23,067 bases of DNA from Gymnopilus junonius. Its lineage: Eukaryota > Basidiomycota > Agaricomycetes > Agaricales > Galerinaceae. The DNA is taken from positions 1-23,067 of the forward strand of contig JADNYJ010000489.1 in the NCBI GenBank assembly GCA_015501075.1. The letters run 5' to 3'. Shown piece by piece: positions 1 through 9,193 of the stretch. Positions within the stretch are counted from its first letter, which is position 1. Each line of letters starts with the position of its first letter. The notes beneath the pieces were generated by a model that was not told the DNA's origin, did not search any database, and was given only the letters and a program-made list of their open reading frames with translations. The position numbers and the translations under genes are program-made.

Positions 1-409
1 ATAAATAGCATGAGGTCGAGGTGCATATGCACTACTAATTCTTACCATATCTCTTGCCACAGAAACCAGTATTATTAGACTTGGTAGACAGACTCTATTA
101 GATATATATAAGGCTTGTACATTAAAATTTGAATACTGGAGCTTGGGAATTGAAATATTCAGTCAAGTAACTTTATCAAGGCTCTTCTAACCAGTTGCCC
201 TTGGTTTATAATGTTAATATCCATCATTATACTAAGAGAAATGCATCTGTGTGATGAATATTTCTTCACAGCATATGCTGCTTGTTTTATACTCAAGCCT
301 TTCCTATTAAAATTAGAAGTACAATAAATTGTTCATAAATTAGAAAATTGACAAACTTGTAGGCATCCATATATCTGTAGCAGTGATGGAAGTAACTGCA
401 TTGCCATTT

Positions 410-685
410 TTACTTCTTTTGCTTGCCTGATATGTTAGAAAATATTTTCAATGTGGAAAGCATAGATATTCTCATCAAGTCATCACTGGTTACCTCATTC
501 TGTGCTGAATTTGGTGGTTCATTATCCTCATCTGAATCTGTTGATTCCTTGCCAGATTCAGGCATAAAAGTCAGATCTGCCATGATGCATGGGTCAGGGA
601 TTTTTGGCAGTAGGATGATTTTACCATGTTTAGAAGCTTCTCAATTCTTTGCTGCATGTGCCTTCTTCCCAGCTACCTTAGGCAT
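410..685 (-). pseudogene. Broken short ORF, unknown protein
   Basis: Read on the minus strand from an ATG at 685, a frame of about 91 codons runs to a TAA at 410-412 with one internal TGA at 641-643. The start is lysine-rich (MPKVAGKKAHAAKN before the TGA), followed by a short basic and proline-containing stretch and then an acidic serine-rich stretch (ESTDSDEDNEPP). The TGA sits where an arginine CGA would fit, as expected from C-to-T decay of a CpG. No domain was recognised. The plus-strand ORF over the same bases has no better claim. It may be the start of a decayed transposon or host gene; the evidence is only composition and continuity of the frame. Confidence 0.25.
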
Positions 686-1164
686 TGTTTCTAAGCAAGG
701 AAAGTATGTAGTAGCTCAAAAATTGAATTTCAAATCCTTATTGATTTATCAATGTGCCATACATAGAAGAAATTTCATGCCTCCAAGCCTGAAAAAGTGA
801 AACACCATGGGAAAAAATAAGAAAATGCATAAATTACATTCTTTTCATGGGTTTCCTTTCTAGAAAAATTGAAAAAAATCTACAAAAATTTTCAAGGTAC
901 CAAAACTGAGGTGTCAGAGAGGTCGTGATGCACACTGTACTGGTTTCAATTCTGATTGATTTCAATTTTCTCCATGCATTTCTATCTTCCCCACTATACT
1001 TTTCTATGTACAATCTTTCTTGATTCCTTAGTATTATCAATCAATATACAACTCCTGATATTTTAGTATCTAGATAACTGCTTGAGCTCCAATACTCCTA
1101 CCTACACTCTATACAGTAATCCCCACATTCCCCTAAGGTCTACCATATGTGACCAGCATAGGTT

Positions 1165-1192
1165 ACCCTGATATTACTGAAACTATCAGGGT
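1165..1192. repeat. Small perfect inverted repeat (9-bp arms)
   Basis: ACCCTGATA at 1165-1173 faces TATCAGGGT at 1184-1192 across a 10-base loop. No poly-T or gene end is attached, so a terminator role is not supported. It is probably a transposon relic. Confidence 0.5.
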
Positions 1193-1265
1193 GTATGCTA
1201 ATCTACTTGCAAGGTTTCTGATACTAAGAATAGCAAAAGAATAGACCTGAAGCACAGTCCCTTGA

Positions 1266-1309
1266 TTCAATGGGCAAGCATTGATTGTAAAGGATGCTTG
1301 CTCATTGAA
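1266..1309. repeat. Inverted repeat with 16-bp arms
   Basis: Bases 1266-1281 (TTCAATGGGCAAGCAT) are the reverse complement of 1294-1309 apart from one G/T position, around a 12-base loop. The hairpin has no attached gene. It is most likely the core of a short foldback element. Confidence 0.6.
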
Positions 1310-1633
1310 CAATGCTTTTATGTAAGTAAAACATTGTTCTTTTAGGAGGACCTTGATAAAATGCCTGGCCATCACACAGCATCTCAACATCTCTGCAATC
1401 AGAGCAATGACATGCTTGGCTGGGATATATCTGGAATTGCTCTATTATTAGAACTGGTCACTCTGACAAGTTTGTACTGTGTGCTTGTGTGCTGAATTTT
1501 GTAAATGAGTATAATGTGTATTTAATATTTGATCTGGACACCTTTGTATTGTGTTTTTCTATATGCTTGTTGGCTATTTGCAAGCTGTTTAATTGATATG
1601 GCTATAATTAGCTGGAATTATAATTGGCCAGAA

Positions 1634-1701
1634 CCAATTACTTAATTATCTTGATCAACTATTTTGATTAAGTAATTGGGTTTTTAGACCCAATTACTTA
1701 A
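1634..1701. repeat. Triple alternating inverted repeat
   Basis: CCAATTACTTAAT at 1634-1646 is inverted perfectly at 1667-1679, and the same motif returns in the first orientation at 1688-1701 (ACCCAATTACTTAA). The middle copy can therefore pair with either neighbour, giving two competing hairpins. Confidence 0.6.
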
Positions 1702-2152
1702 GCATTTAAATCAATTACATATCTAAATGTGTAAGCACTATTTAATCTCATTGATGAAACAACATGGCATTTTATCTAGTATGTTTCTATCATGAGGCCT
1801 ATTTATAAGGCTCATTTGTAAAGACCTCTTCCTGTGGCCAATATCTCCTGTGCAAATTTGTCCATGGAATATTATTTTTGTATAAGTCAATTTTAAGCAT
1901 TATATGTGATACAGGCCTTAGATTTTTCTATTTTTTTGCTGAGACTCCAGAGCACATTCAAACCTATTTATATATGAGCTTTTTGGCATGTAGTATCTAG
2001 TTGTGAAGTGCGACTCGTGGCTTCCACTTTTATGATTGCATCACGGTAAGTGCCAGCGGAGATTTCTGTTAGCTTATCGACTTGCCATATCATATGCCAT
2101 TTCATAAGTTTGAGTGAATATCATTTCAATTGAAAGCCATATCATAAATTTT

Positions 2153-2761
2153 TGAGACCATATCATAAGTTTTGAAATGATTTCATAAGTTGGTATCATT
2201 GCCTATGCTGTGAGAACACCGTGCTCACTGCTACAGACGTTGGGCATGTCACTTACATAATTGATGCGCCTTCCGAAGGTGCCTTGTTCAGCAACATTGA
2301 GCCTCATTCTCGACAGATTCGGGCCTCTGAGGGCAACATTTAATGAAACACATTCAAGGTAGCTTCCATATGCACCCCAAAGTGCAGTACACTGAATGAA
2401 ATGGGATTTCTCCACCTTATATCATTGGAAATACTTGAAGTTGATCTCATAACTGCTTTCATTGCCTGTATCATAACTCAAATCGTCTGCAAAGGGACTT
2501 TGCATATAGACATCACATCTGTATACCTTGAGGAGCTGCTGGAAGCATTGAGTGCACTGACTTTGTCTTAACAATTGCTGCCCCCAGAGGCCCGAATCTG
2601 TCAGGAACAAGGCTCAATGTTGCCAAATGAGGCACCTTCAGAAGGTGCATCAATTATGTAAGTGACACACCTAATATCTGTAGCAGCAAGCACGGTGTTC
2701 TCATGGCATAGGCAATGATACCAACTTATGAAATCATTTCAAAACTTATGATATGGTCTCA
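2153..2761. mobile_element. Foldback MITE, ~185-bp terminal inverted repeats
   Basis: Bases 2153 to about 2340 are the reverse complement of about 2574-2761, with outer ends TGAGACCATATC and GATATGGTCTCA. The 230-base centre has no coding frame, so this is a non-autonomous foldback or MITE of about 609 bp. Most arm differences are TG on one arm against CA on the other, or CG against TG or CA, which is what independent CpG decay of once identical arms would leave. No clear target-site duplication is visible, and partial copies of the CATATCATAAGTTTT motif continue to the left (2080-2150), so the left edge is uncertain. It lies just upstream of the old gag remnant and may have replaced its 5' part. 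The superfamily cannot be assigned. Confidence 0.8.
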
Positions 2762-2808
2762 CCTCCAAATCAGAAGTTCTTTCAGAACCAGATGCTCTAT
2801 CAAACACC

Positions 2809-3517
2809 GTGGTCCCACCTGTAACAATCCCTGTCCCCTTCTCATTTTTTTTAGCTTCCAGTCCTCTGATAGCTTTCTCTGTTAACTCAGACTCTGATTC
2901 CAACTCCAACACTGTCTTTCAGCACCTTTTGACTGCATATACCTACCCAAAAACTGCATATAACCACTCCAACATGGCTCCTGCTACTGTCAAGCATCTA
3001 GTCATCAAGTACTGCCCTATGCTCACTGCCAGTGAACTCACATCTAAGGCCCTTAATGACCTTGCTGATGCTCACAATGAGTTTTTCATTGCCAAGGAAG
3101 TGGATGAGGCTGATAGAGTCAAGAAGATACTTGGTGGCTTCAAGAATGTTCACATTCAAGACTGGATTTCCTGCAAAAGGGACTGCTTGCTGAAGCTTTT
3201 ATATGATGACTTTATAGCTGAAGTTCATAAGAACTATCTGTCTGCCAATTGGAAAGAGCATGCCCATGCCAAAGTTCTCAGCTGCAAGATGTCCACGAGT
3301 GACAAGTTCTGGGATTGGTGTCAGCAGGTCTGCACTCTCAACATTGTTTTGCATAGAACTACTTCCTATCTTGATGATGCTGCTCTCCATAATCAGCTTG
3401 AGGCTGCTCTTGAGGAAAATCTTTACAATTACTGTCTCAGTGAAAAGATCAACTGCATCACTACACTTAAGGACTGGATCAAGCATGTCAAGGATGCTGA
3501 CTAAAAGCTTTGTGCAG
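2809..3517 (+). pseudogene. gag: Gag (capsid part) of the old gypsy copy
   Basis: An open frame aligns with the capsid of the younger Gag: IKYCPMLTAS, DLADAHNEFFIAKEVDEAD, VHIQDWIS and DKFWDWCQQVCTLNIVLH against near-identical strings at 11600-11950. An N-terminal Ser/Asp run (NSDSDSNSN) matches the younger SDSDSDSD run. The frame ends at a TAA where the younger copy has lysine, five codons before the insertion at 3518. The missing continuation resumes at 4753 in the same frame. The true start is lost, since the upstream sequence is the foldback MITE. Confidence 0.85.
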
Positions 3518-4752
3518 TGATAGGGTATCTACCTAGTTACCTATGAATTTCATGATTTTACTATATTTACATGCTAAATATATCATTAATAATCCCAGAT
3601 AATACACCTAATACAAGGGTATTAAAAGTAGGCAGTATGACCTTATACTAGCTAACTAAAGATAGAGTGTCTATTGTGAAACTACTACCAATAGTGCGAT
3701 GGTAGTAACTGAGTAATGACCTGGGACTAGGTCTATTCAGTAAGCTCAGAGGCACCTATAACAAGGGTTACCAAAGATCTAAATAGGACCTAATAATACA
3801 CTCAAGTCATTAACTATCAAGAGGGGCATTGCTGATACATGATGGTACCCAAGACCTGATAATAGTACAAACCTCTAAATACAGAGGTAGCCCAAAATAT
3901 CTAAATAGCTTGCATAAGGAAATATGGTGATTAGCATAGAAACTGTAGGCATGTTCCTAGGAGCAACCCTTCCAATAATAGATATGGCATAAGTGGGAGA
4001 TAGTCCACCCACCAGCCTGGCACCACAATGGTGCAATAGCTCAAGGCCTAGCATCTAGACTTAATAGCATGCCATCATCCCAATGGTAAGACCACCAGCC
4101 AAATTAAGCAGACCTAACTGAGTGGCCAATCCCCTCATCACTCAAAAGTACATTAGTAAAATAGTGCACTGAATTAGGCACAGGCCTGCTGAGTAGGAAT
4201 AGGGTACACCCAGTAGTTTTATGCACTAATAATAGAGACTTTCTCATAGGTATAAAAGCTGTAGAAAACCAGTAGAATAGACAGGCAATCCACCCTGTAG
4301 AGTACAGATAATAGTGCAGACACATTCAGAAGGAGGACCTCAGTGATTAATCAAATAATTGATTGTTTCTTCTATTTCATTGAAATCAATTAAAGTTGTG
4401 GCCCATTTCATTTCATTTTGTTGAAAGCCACTTGCATTGAGAATTCTCATTTTGTTTCATTTCATAAAAGGGTCAGAACTTGCTAAGATACTCTACTGTG
4501 TTTAGCATGGATAGTTAAATCAAAGCACCCCTGGTTAAAAGCCAACCAAAAGACTACCAAGTTACTAAGATCTTAAAATCTATTCAAAGCCTCCAAACAA
4601 CTTTATCTAGAGCTTGTCTTAATAAAGGTGTTTGTGAAGACAAGAGTTGAGTTTGAAGTAGAGTGTGTTGTTGTTGTTGTAGAATGATAACTAGTGTACT
4701 AAACTAAGAGCTCTACTCTTATATTCACCCTTAAGCAAGAACTAGCATTTCA
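3518..4752. mobile_element. Solo-LTR-like insertion in the old gag
   Basis: This 1235-bp block begins TGATAGGGTATC and ends GCATTTCA, so it has TG...CA ends, and it is flanked by GCAG on both sides (3514-3517 and 4753-4756). Removing it with one GCAG rejoins codons reading K-L-C-A-D-H-K-H-T, which align with K-L-K-D-D-C-K-H-T of the younger Gag, so both ends are fixed to the base. It has no coding frame of note and carries a TATA-like TATAAAAG near 4250. A long solo LTR, perhaps copia-type, fits best; the family is a guess. A 4-bp duplication is slightly shorter than the usual 5. Confidence 0.65.
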
Positions 4753-5202
4753 GCAGATCACAAACACACCTGTGAAGTTCTTTTGGAAGAGACTGCCAAC
4801 CTCTGCAATGCCAAATGCCCTACCCTTACCAATAATTCTCATAATGTGAACACTGCTGCATTTTCTAGTTCCAGCCTTCAATACTGCTTTCTGCTTGACC
4901 CTGAGAAACAGAAGCTCCTCATCTTCTATAATGAATGCTTCAAGTGTTGCCATTTCTATCAGAACCACAGAGGAGCAGACTGCCCAAATGGGTTCCCTGA
5001 TGGAGCCAAGTACAAGAAGATCACTGCTCAGTGTGATGCAGCTGGGAATCCTAGATGCAAAGCTGAGAATTCAGCCAGGATGTCCTCCAGGTCTGCTCAG
5101 CCTGCTCAATCTACTCAGTCCTCTAAGGCTTCCAAGGGCAAGGCCATTGCTGCTATTACCAATGGAGCTGAGGCCAATGATTCTTCTGATGATAAGTGAA
5201 TT
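4753..5202 (+). pseudogene. gag: Gag nucleocapsid part of the old gypsy copy
   Basis: This continues the gag interrupted at 3517. It holds a zinc knuckle, CFKCCHFYQNHRGADC (C-x2-C-x6-H-x4-C), followed by PNGFPDGAKYKKITA, matching PNNFPDGEGYKKITA in the younger copy. A Ser/Ala-rich tail follows and the frame stops at a TGA near 5197-5199, where a one-base shift moves the homologous reading into another frame (FIAAIMPTAVLG onward). The unusual six-residue spacing between the second Cys and His is shared with the younger copy, so it is a family trait and not damage. Confidence 0.8.
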
Positions 5203-6340
5203 CATTGCAGCCATTATGCCTACTGCTGTACTTGGAGATAACACTTCTTCAGAAGATGATGTGAGTACTCCAATATGCTCTAAGCATTTCATGACCAAGT
5301 TTAAAATACTTGCTCATTATCTAGACTTCATATTGACTTATGCAGCATTTATTGATAATAGTGCTCATCTTGTTCTGATTTATCCTAAGGTCACCGAACA
5401 GCTTGGTCTCAAATGCTACTGTACATAATCAGGTACCCAGTCACCAAAGCTCATTTCGAATGCCATGCAGTGAGTTCTGCACTCCACGATGAAAAATTAG
5501 TACCTGTAGGTGTTATAGGATCATAAAAATGTGAATCTGCAGTAATAAATTCAATAACTGGTATCAGACAGCTTTTGGGCAAGAAAACTTTGCCTAGGTT
5601 ATTTTAATGGGTTTACTGGGAAGTCAGTCACTGCTTACATTCCTCAGTAACCCCAAGCACTACTTGGATATGGTTCTCAAAAATTAATATACTTGTACTA
5701 TACATGAAGGAGCAATTTACATGGGAAGATATTTCCTCTTTGTTGCTGTGATATGGTAGATCACATTTTAAGGTTCTCAGAAATAAGCATTTTGACTGTT
5801 TTGTTCATTCATGAAGCCATGAAGGAGAAAATTGAAACTATATTGATACTGTCTTTATGCTATCTTAAACTGCATGCTTCTGGCTTTCTAACAAGCCCAA
5901 CATCTCACTGACATGCCTCCTCATCGTCGAGGAAATTCATAATGACTGAGTACCTGCAGTGACCAAGTACCTGATTACGTACGTATAGTATACTCTCAAG
6001 AAATCTGAACTTGTCTCTGTTGCTATAGAAGAAGAAGCTGCTCACTGAATACATCAACTTTTCTATTACATTCACTGATAATGTATGGACTTCTAAGCTT
6101 ATAATTGCTTTGATCACTCCTGGACTCTGTATGCCTATAATTCTCAGTCTTCCCTTCCTCAAACATAATAATATTGTTTCTGATTACAAAGAACACTCAT
6201 GTATAGATAAAAAGACTAGCTATAACATTATGAACCTTGTTATTATTCTGCCTCCTTCTCCATCTAAGCCTCATCTTAAAGAGCAGATTAAAAAGTCTAA
6301 GACTGACAAAAAATTAATGCTCAAAGAATTGGTCTCTATT
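5203..6340 (+). pseudogene. Protease region of the old gypsy copy, split by a MITE
   Basis: Two parts: 5203-5418 (HYLDFILTYAAFIDNSAHLV) and 5989-6340, which includes LITPGLCMPIILSLPFLKHN. Both align with the younger protease (HLDFTLTFASLLDCGAHLIL and LIAPGLCMPIILGLPFLSHN). The aspartic active-site motif reads D-N-S here in place of D-S/T-G, so it is not expected to work. Removing the 570-bp MITE with one TA gives K-C-Y-T-L-K-K, matching E-C-C-T-L-K-K of the younger copy. Further stops occur between 6000 and 6110. Confidence 0.8.
5419..5988. mobile_element. 570-bp MITE flanked by TA (Tc1/mariner-like)
   Basis: The block lies between two TA dinucleotides (5417-5418 and 5989-5990). Its ends are inverted repeats: CTGTACATAATCAGGTAC on the left and, read from the right on the other strand, CTATACGTACGTAATCAGG, followed on both sides by a related GTCAC motif. 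Removing the element and one TA restores the protease codons exactly. TA duplication, short inverted ends and lack of coding capacity fit a non-autonomous Tc1/mariner-type element. The superfamily is inferred only from the TA duplication. Confidence 0.75.
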
Positions 6341-6349
6341 TGCAGAAAG

Positions 6350-6520
6350 TGAGTTAAAGATAATAAGCTTTCTTTTGAGCCTGTCAAAGATATTGATGTT
6401 ATTGCAGCTATCTGCACTGCAGTTGAAGTCCTTGCTGAGAAGGAACATCTGCTTCAAATGGAAAAGAAATTAAAGAAAAAATACAAGGAAGTTTTTGAGC
6501 CTATTCCCCATATTGATGAA
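6350..6520 (+). pseudogene. N-terminal RT-linker part of the old gypsy pol
   Basis: The frame reading VKDIDVIAAICTAVEVLAEKE ... KYKEVFEPIPHIDE aligns with VKPADVIGPVRCAVERLAAIE ... DFRDIFEPIPHIDR at 13120-13260 of the younger copy. It breaks off at 6520 within the codons for I-D-E, and the reading resumes at 9509-9516 with D-E-L-P-T-N-Y, matching D-R-L-P-T-D-Y. Confidence 0.8.
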
Positions 6521-7272
6521 CATCAGGAAAACATGTTTTAGGTCTCTGCTGATCCAAAAGCATGCCCGTGCCACAGCAACTCTGAGGTGCTCTGTCCTTC
6601 TCTCAGCTGGTCTGAGCTGCTCTCTGGCTACTTCTAGTAGCACTTCCACTCTCCTTGACAAGTATTCCAGTAGGTAAATAAAATGAATTATATTCTTTAC
6701 AATTTGATACATCACTGTATATACATGACTGGTAGACTACAAAAACCAAAAACAAAGAAGCAACAGGAGGAATATCCATGTTGCAGGGTAGGAAGAGGGA
6801 TAATGGGGTAGTGGAAGGGCTGGTGTCAAGGGAATACAGCGATGAGAGGCTCGAGCTCCCGAGAAAGAAACATAACCTCACCTCCAGCCTGCATTCACAA
6901 GCAGAGGTGGAGTGGCCATGGGCTGTAGCGCAAAAGCACCCAACCAAGATGCCTATGTCTGACTCGGTCTTGCAGACGAGGGTCATGGGGCATCAGCCAT
7001 GACACAACGCTGCACGCATCTACCCAAACTCGCACACAGTGAGAGGGCAGCAACGTGGTGAGGTCGAGGGCATGCGTTGGAGGTAGCGGGGTGCGAGAGC
7101 GCCTGCCACAAACCTAGTTCATCCTTTCGAATAAACTAGGAGCAGGGGGGCAGCCGAGCATAACCCTCGAGCATGCAGCCCACTCTCTCAGCTTGGTGAC
7201 AAGCCGAGAGGATGGGGGCAGCAGCGACAGCAGCGGCGATGATGGCCACTGGGTGCCAGAGGGCCAAGCAGC

Positions 7273-7458
7273 CACCTCCAGCTTGCTCTTCAATGTGAGG
7301 AAGGTGGGGTCAGCACTGTCGAGAGAGCGTCGGTGGGCCAAGGTTGGATCTCCACCATGCCTCGTGCTCATCTTCCCAACTGAAGAGGGGGGGAAGCTGG
7401 CAGTGGCAGCATTGGGCTGGGTCATAGAGGCAAAGTAACCCACCTCCAACTTGCTCTT
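7273..7458. repeat. Short direct repeat
   Basis: CACCTCCAGCTTGCTCTT at 7273-7290 recurs with one G/A change at 7441-7458, 168 bases apart. Nothing coding is recognised between them or in the rest of 6600-7600. Confidence 0.5.
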
Positions 7459-7638
7459 CCTCCTGAGGGAGATGGGGGTAGGGTTGTTGAAATGAAAGGG
7501 AAAAATCCGCCCCCGTCTCACTTTTGCATAGTGAGGGGGGCAGAGGCAGTGCCAGGGAAAGGGTATAAGCAAATCTAAAGAAAAAGAAACAAAATCTGTT
7601 AGTAGAATATATGAAATAAGAAAAGATAACAAAAGAAA

Positions 7639-8276
7639 AAGGGCGTACATGCGTGGAATGCATGTACGCCCTTGTACACACCTGATGGGCCTCCCACACC
7701 ATGGGTCCCCCCTGTGTGAGCCCTACCCCATGCCTATCTTGAAGGTGCCCACATCCTCATTGGAGGGAGGGGCGAGAGCGGTGGCAGAGAGGGAAGAGGA
7801 GGAGAGTGGGGGTCGGAGTGAAAGAGAGAGAGCGGGATCAATGACGGACAGGCTATTGATCTCGTTCAGAGTTTGCCGGTCAGCCTATATAGGCTGACCT
7901 CTCACCCCAAATGCAGCTACGCACATCGACCCCCCTTCTCCCAGCAAACATGAATCCATGTCGCGTTGAATGCGATGCATGATTGTGTTTGTTGAACGGG
8001 AGGAGAAGTGGGAAAGTGCAAATGCAAAGTCGACTTTGCATTTGCACTTTCCCACATGTCACATGATGACCATCAACAGAAGTTTGAACTGCACGTTTGA
8101 ACTTCTGTTGTCTTTATACCACCACCCCCTTCTCCTCTTCCCTCTCTCCGCTTCCCCTCTACCTCTGCTGCCAGCTCTGGCATCCACGTTAACTCGTGGG
8201 TGCCAGTATTGGCTGGCCATCCTTCACACTGTGAGACACATGGTGTGACGTGGCAGCAGGCCAATGCTGCTTCGTC
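7639..8276. repeat. Array of seven or more hairpins in ~640 bp
   Basis: Consecutive inverted repeats: 7639-7652/7660-7673 (14-bp perfect arms); 7836-7842/7855-7861 (7 bp); 7878-7899 (22-bp perfect palindrome); 8008-8055 (48-bp perfect palindrome); 8074-8089/8095-8110 (16-bp arms, two T/G mismatches); 8177-8188/8195-8206 (12-bp arms, one mismatch); 8224-8233/8239-8248 (10-bp arms, two mismatches); 8247-8258/8265-8276 (12-bp arms, two mismatches). Mismatches in two of them are TG against CA, so the arms were probably once perfect and lost CpGs independently. The last hairpin ends 18 bases before a good 5' splice site (8294). A structured 5' leader, nested foldback elements or small-RNA precursors are all possible. 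Confidence 0.75.
8008..8055. repeat. 48-bp perfect palindrome
   Basis: GTGGGAAAGTGCAAATGCAA at 8008-8027, continuing AGTC, is followed without spacer by its exact reverse complement up to 8055; the centre is GTCGAC. All 24 base pairs match, including the single CpG at the centre. It is the strongest member of the hairpin array. Confidence 0.95.
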
Positions 8277-8524
8277 CAACACAGCTGGCCAAGGTACGTG
8301 CCCCACCCCCTCCCTTTTTTTAAAAAAAATTCTCATTAACTATTCGTCTGCATAGGGATACCCGCCCGCGCTGTCGCCGTCAACACCACCTCCTCCTTCC
8401 GCATCTTCTTAGGATGTGTCTACCCCCGCCCTCTCATATGCCACACCACCACACCACCCTCCGCATTGGTGTAGATGCCTACAAGCCCGTCGATGGGCTG
8501 ATCGCCGCAGGGCCCACATCATGA

Positions 8525-9193
8525 TGTGGCTGCTGCTGCTGCCGCTTCACGCGCCCCCCGGCACCTGTAAGTCCCTCCCTCCCTTTCTCGTTTACTCTAG
8601 CGCTAACAAACCCCTTCAACAGTATGTTCTGAGCTCCGCGGGTGGCAACGCACCTCGACAGCAGTGCTCGGCTGCCACCACCATCACATGCATATCTCCT
8701 GCAGAACCCATTGCCACCTCATCGCTGCCTCGTCCTCCCGTGTCAGTGTTTACGCCCATGCTGGAGTCATGGATGCCATTCTGGTTGTCAGCTCTATATT
8801 GCCGGGCAGCCTGTGATGTGATAGCTGCCTCTGCTGCTCTCTGCAGCCTTGCTAACCCAGGTATGCCCCTTCCCTTTTCTTGTCTATTGTGTAGCACTAA
8901 CAACTTAACAGAGAAGGCCTTGATCATCCTTGACCAATGGGTCATGCAACCCAGATTTGCTAAGGTATGCCCCTCTTGCCTTTCTTTTCTTTCTAGTGCT
9001 AACCAGCTCCTTTGATAGGGTGTCCTGCTTGTCTTCCCATTGTCATGCTGCATTGTGCTAAAGGTATGTCATCATTGCTGTCCCTTATTAGCCCTTTCTA
9101 ATCAAGCTTTTCATTCATTATAGGTCTTTATTTCTGTATGGGGAGAGGAGAAGGGGAGATCATGCTGTTTTGCCAGTAGTTAGGATTGATTAG
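8525..9193 (+). CDS. Possible spliced ORF of unknown function
   Basis: Four intron-like segments (8567-8622, 8861-8911, 8965-9018, 9063-9122) each have a GT start, a CTAAC or CTAAT branch-point-like motif 12-25 bases from the end and a terminal AG. Splicing them leaves one frame open from 8525 to a TAG at 9191-9193, through YVLSSAGGNAP, DQWVMQPRFAK and SLFLYGERRRGD. A fifth intron-like segment precedes at 8294-8355. Upstream in the same frame is a TGA at 8522, so no convincing start codon was found. No domain was recognised. It lies wholly inside the 2.99-kb insertion, so it could be a captured gene, an element-encoded transcript or a decayed gene. The unspliced ORF 8416-9015 runs through the introns and is less likely. 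Confidence 0.3.

Larger units (their letters stand above)
686..2152. other. AT-rich stretch without a recognised gene
   Basis: No coding frame here shows recognisable protein features; the short ORFs are chance frames in AT-rich DNA. What can be seen are small inverted repeats (1165-1192, 1266-1309, 1634-1701), listed separately, and near 2019-2031 a 13-base match to the end of the gypsy LTR and the bases that follow it. Bases 1-409 likewise hold nothing recognisable. Confidence 0.6.

Noticed and set aside
423..800. 125-aa plus-strand ORF
   Set aside because: The opposite strand gives a more protein-like charged frame. Neither is convincing, and the plus frame has no recognisable features.
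7114..7650. 178-aa minus-strand ORF in the 3-kb insertion
   Set aside because: Low-complexity Ser/Pro/Leu composition, no domain, and an overlapping frame of similar length; it runs into the hairpin at 7639.
8416..9015. 199-aa plus-strand ORF
   Set aside because: It reads through three segments with good splice and branch-point motifs, so it is probably not translated as one exon.
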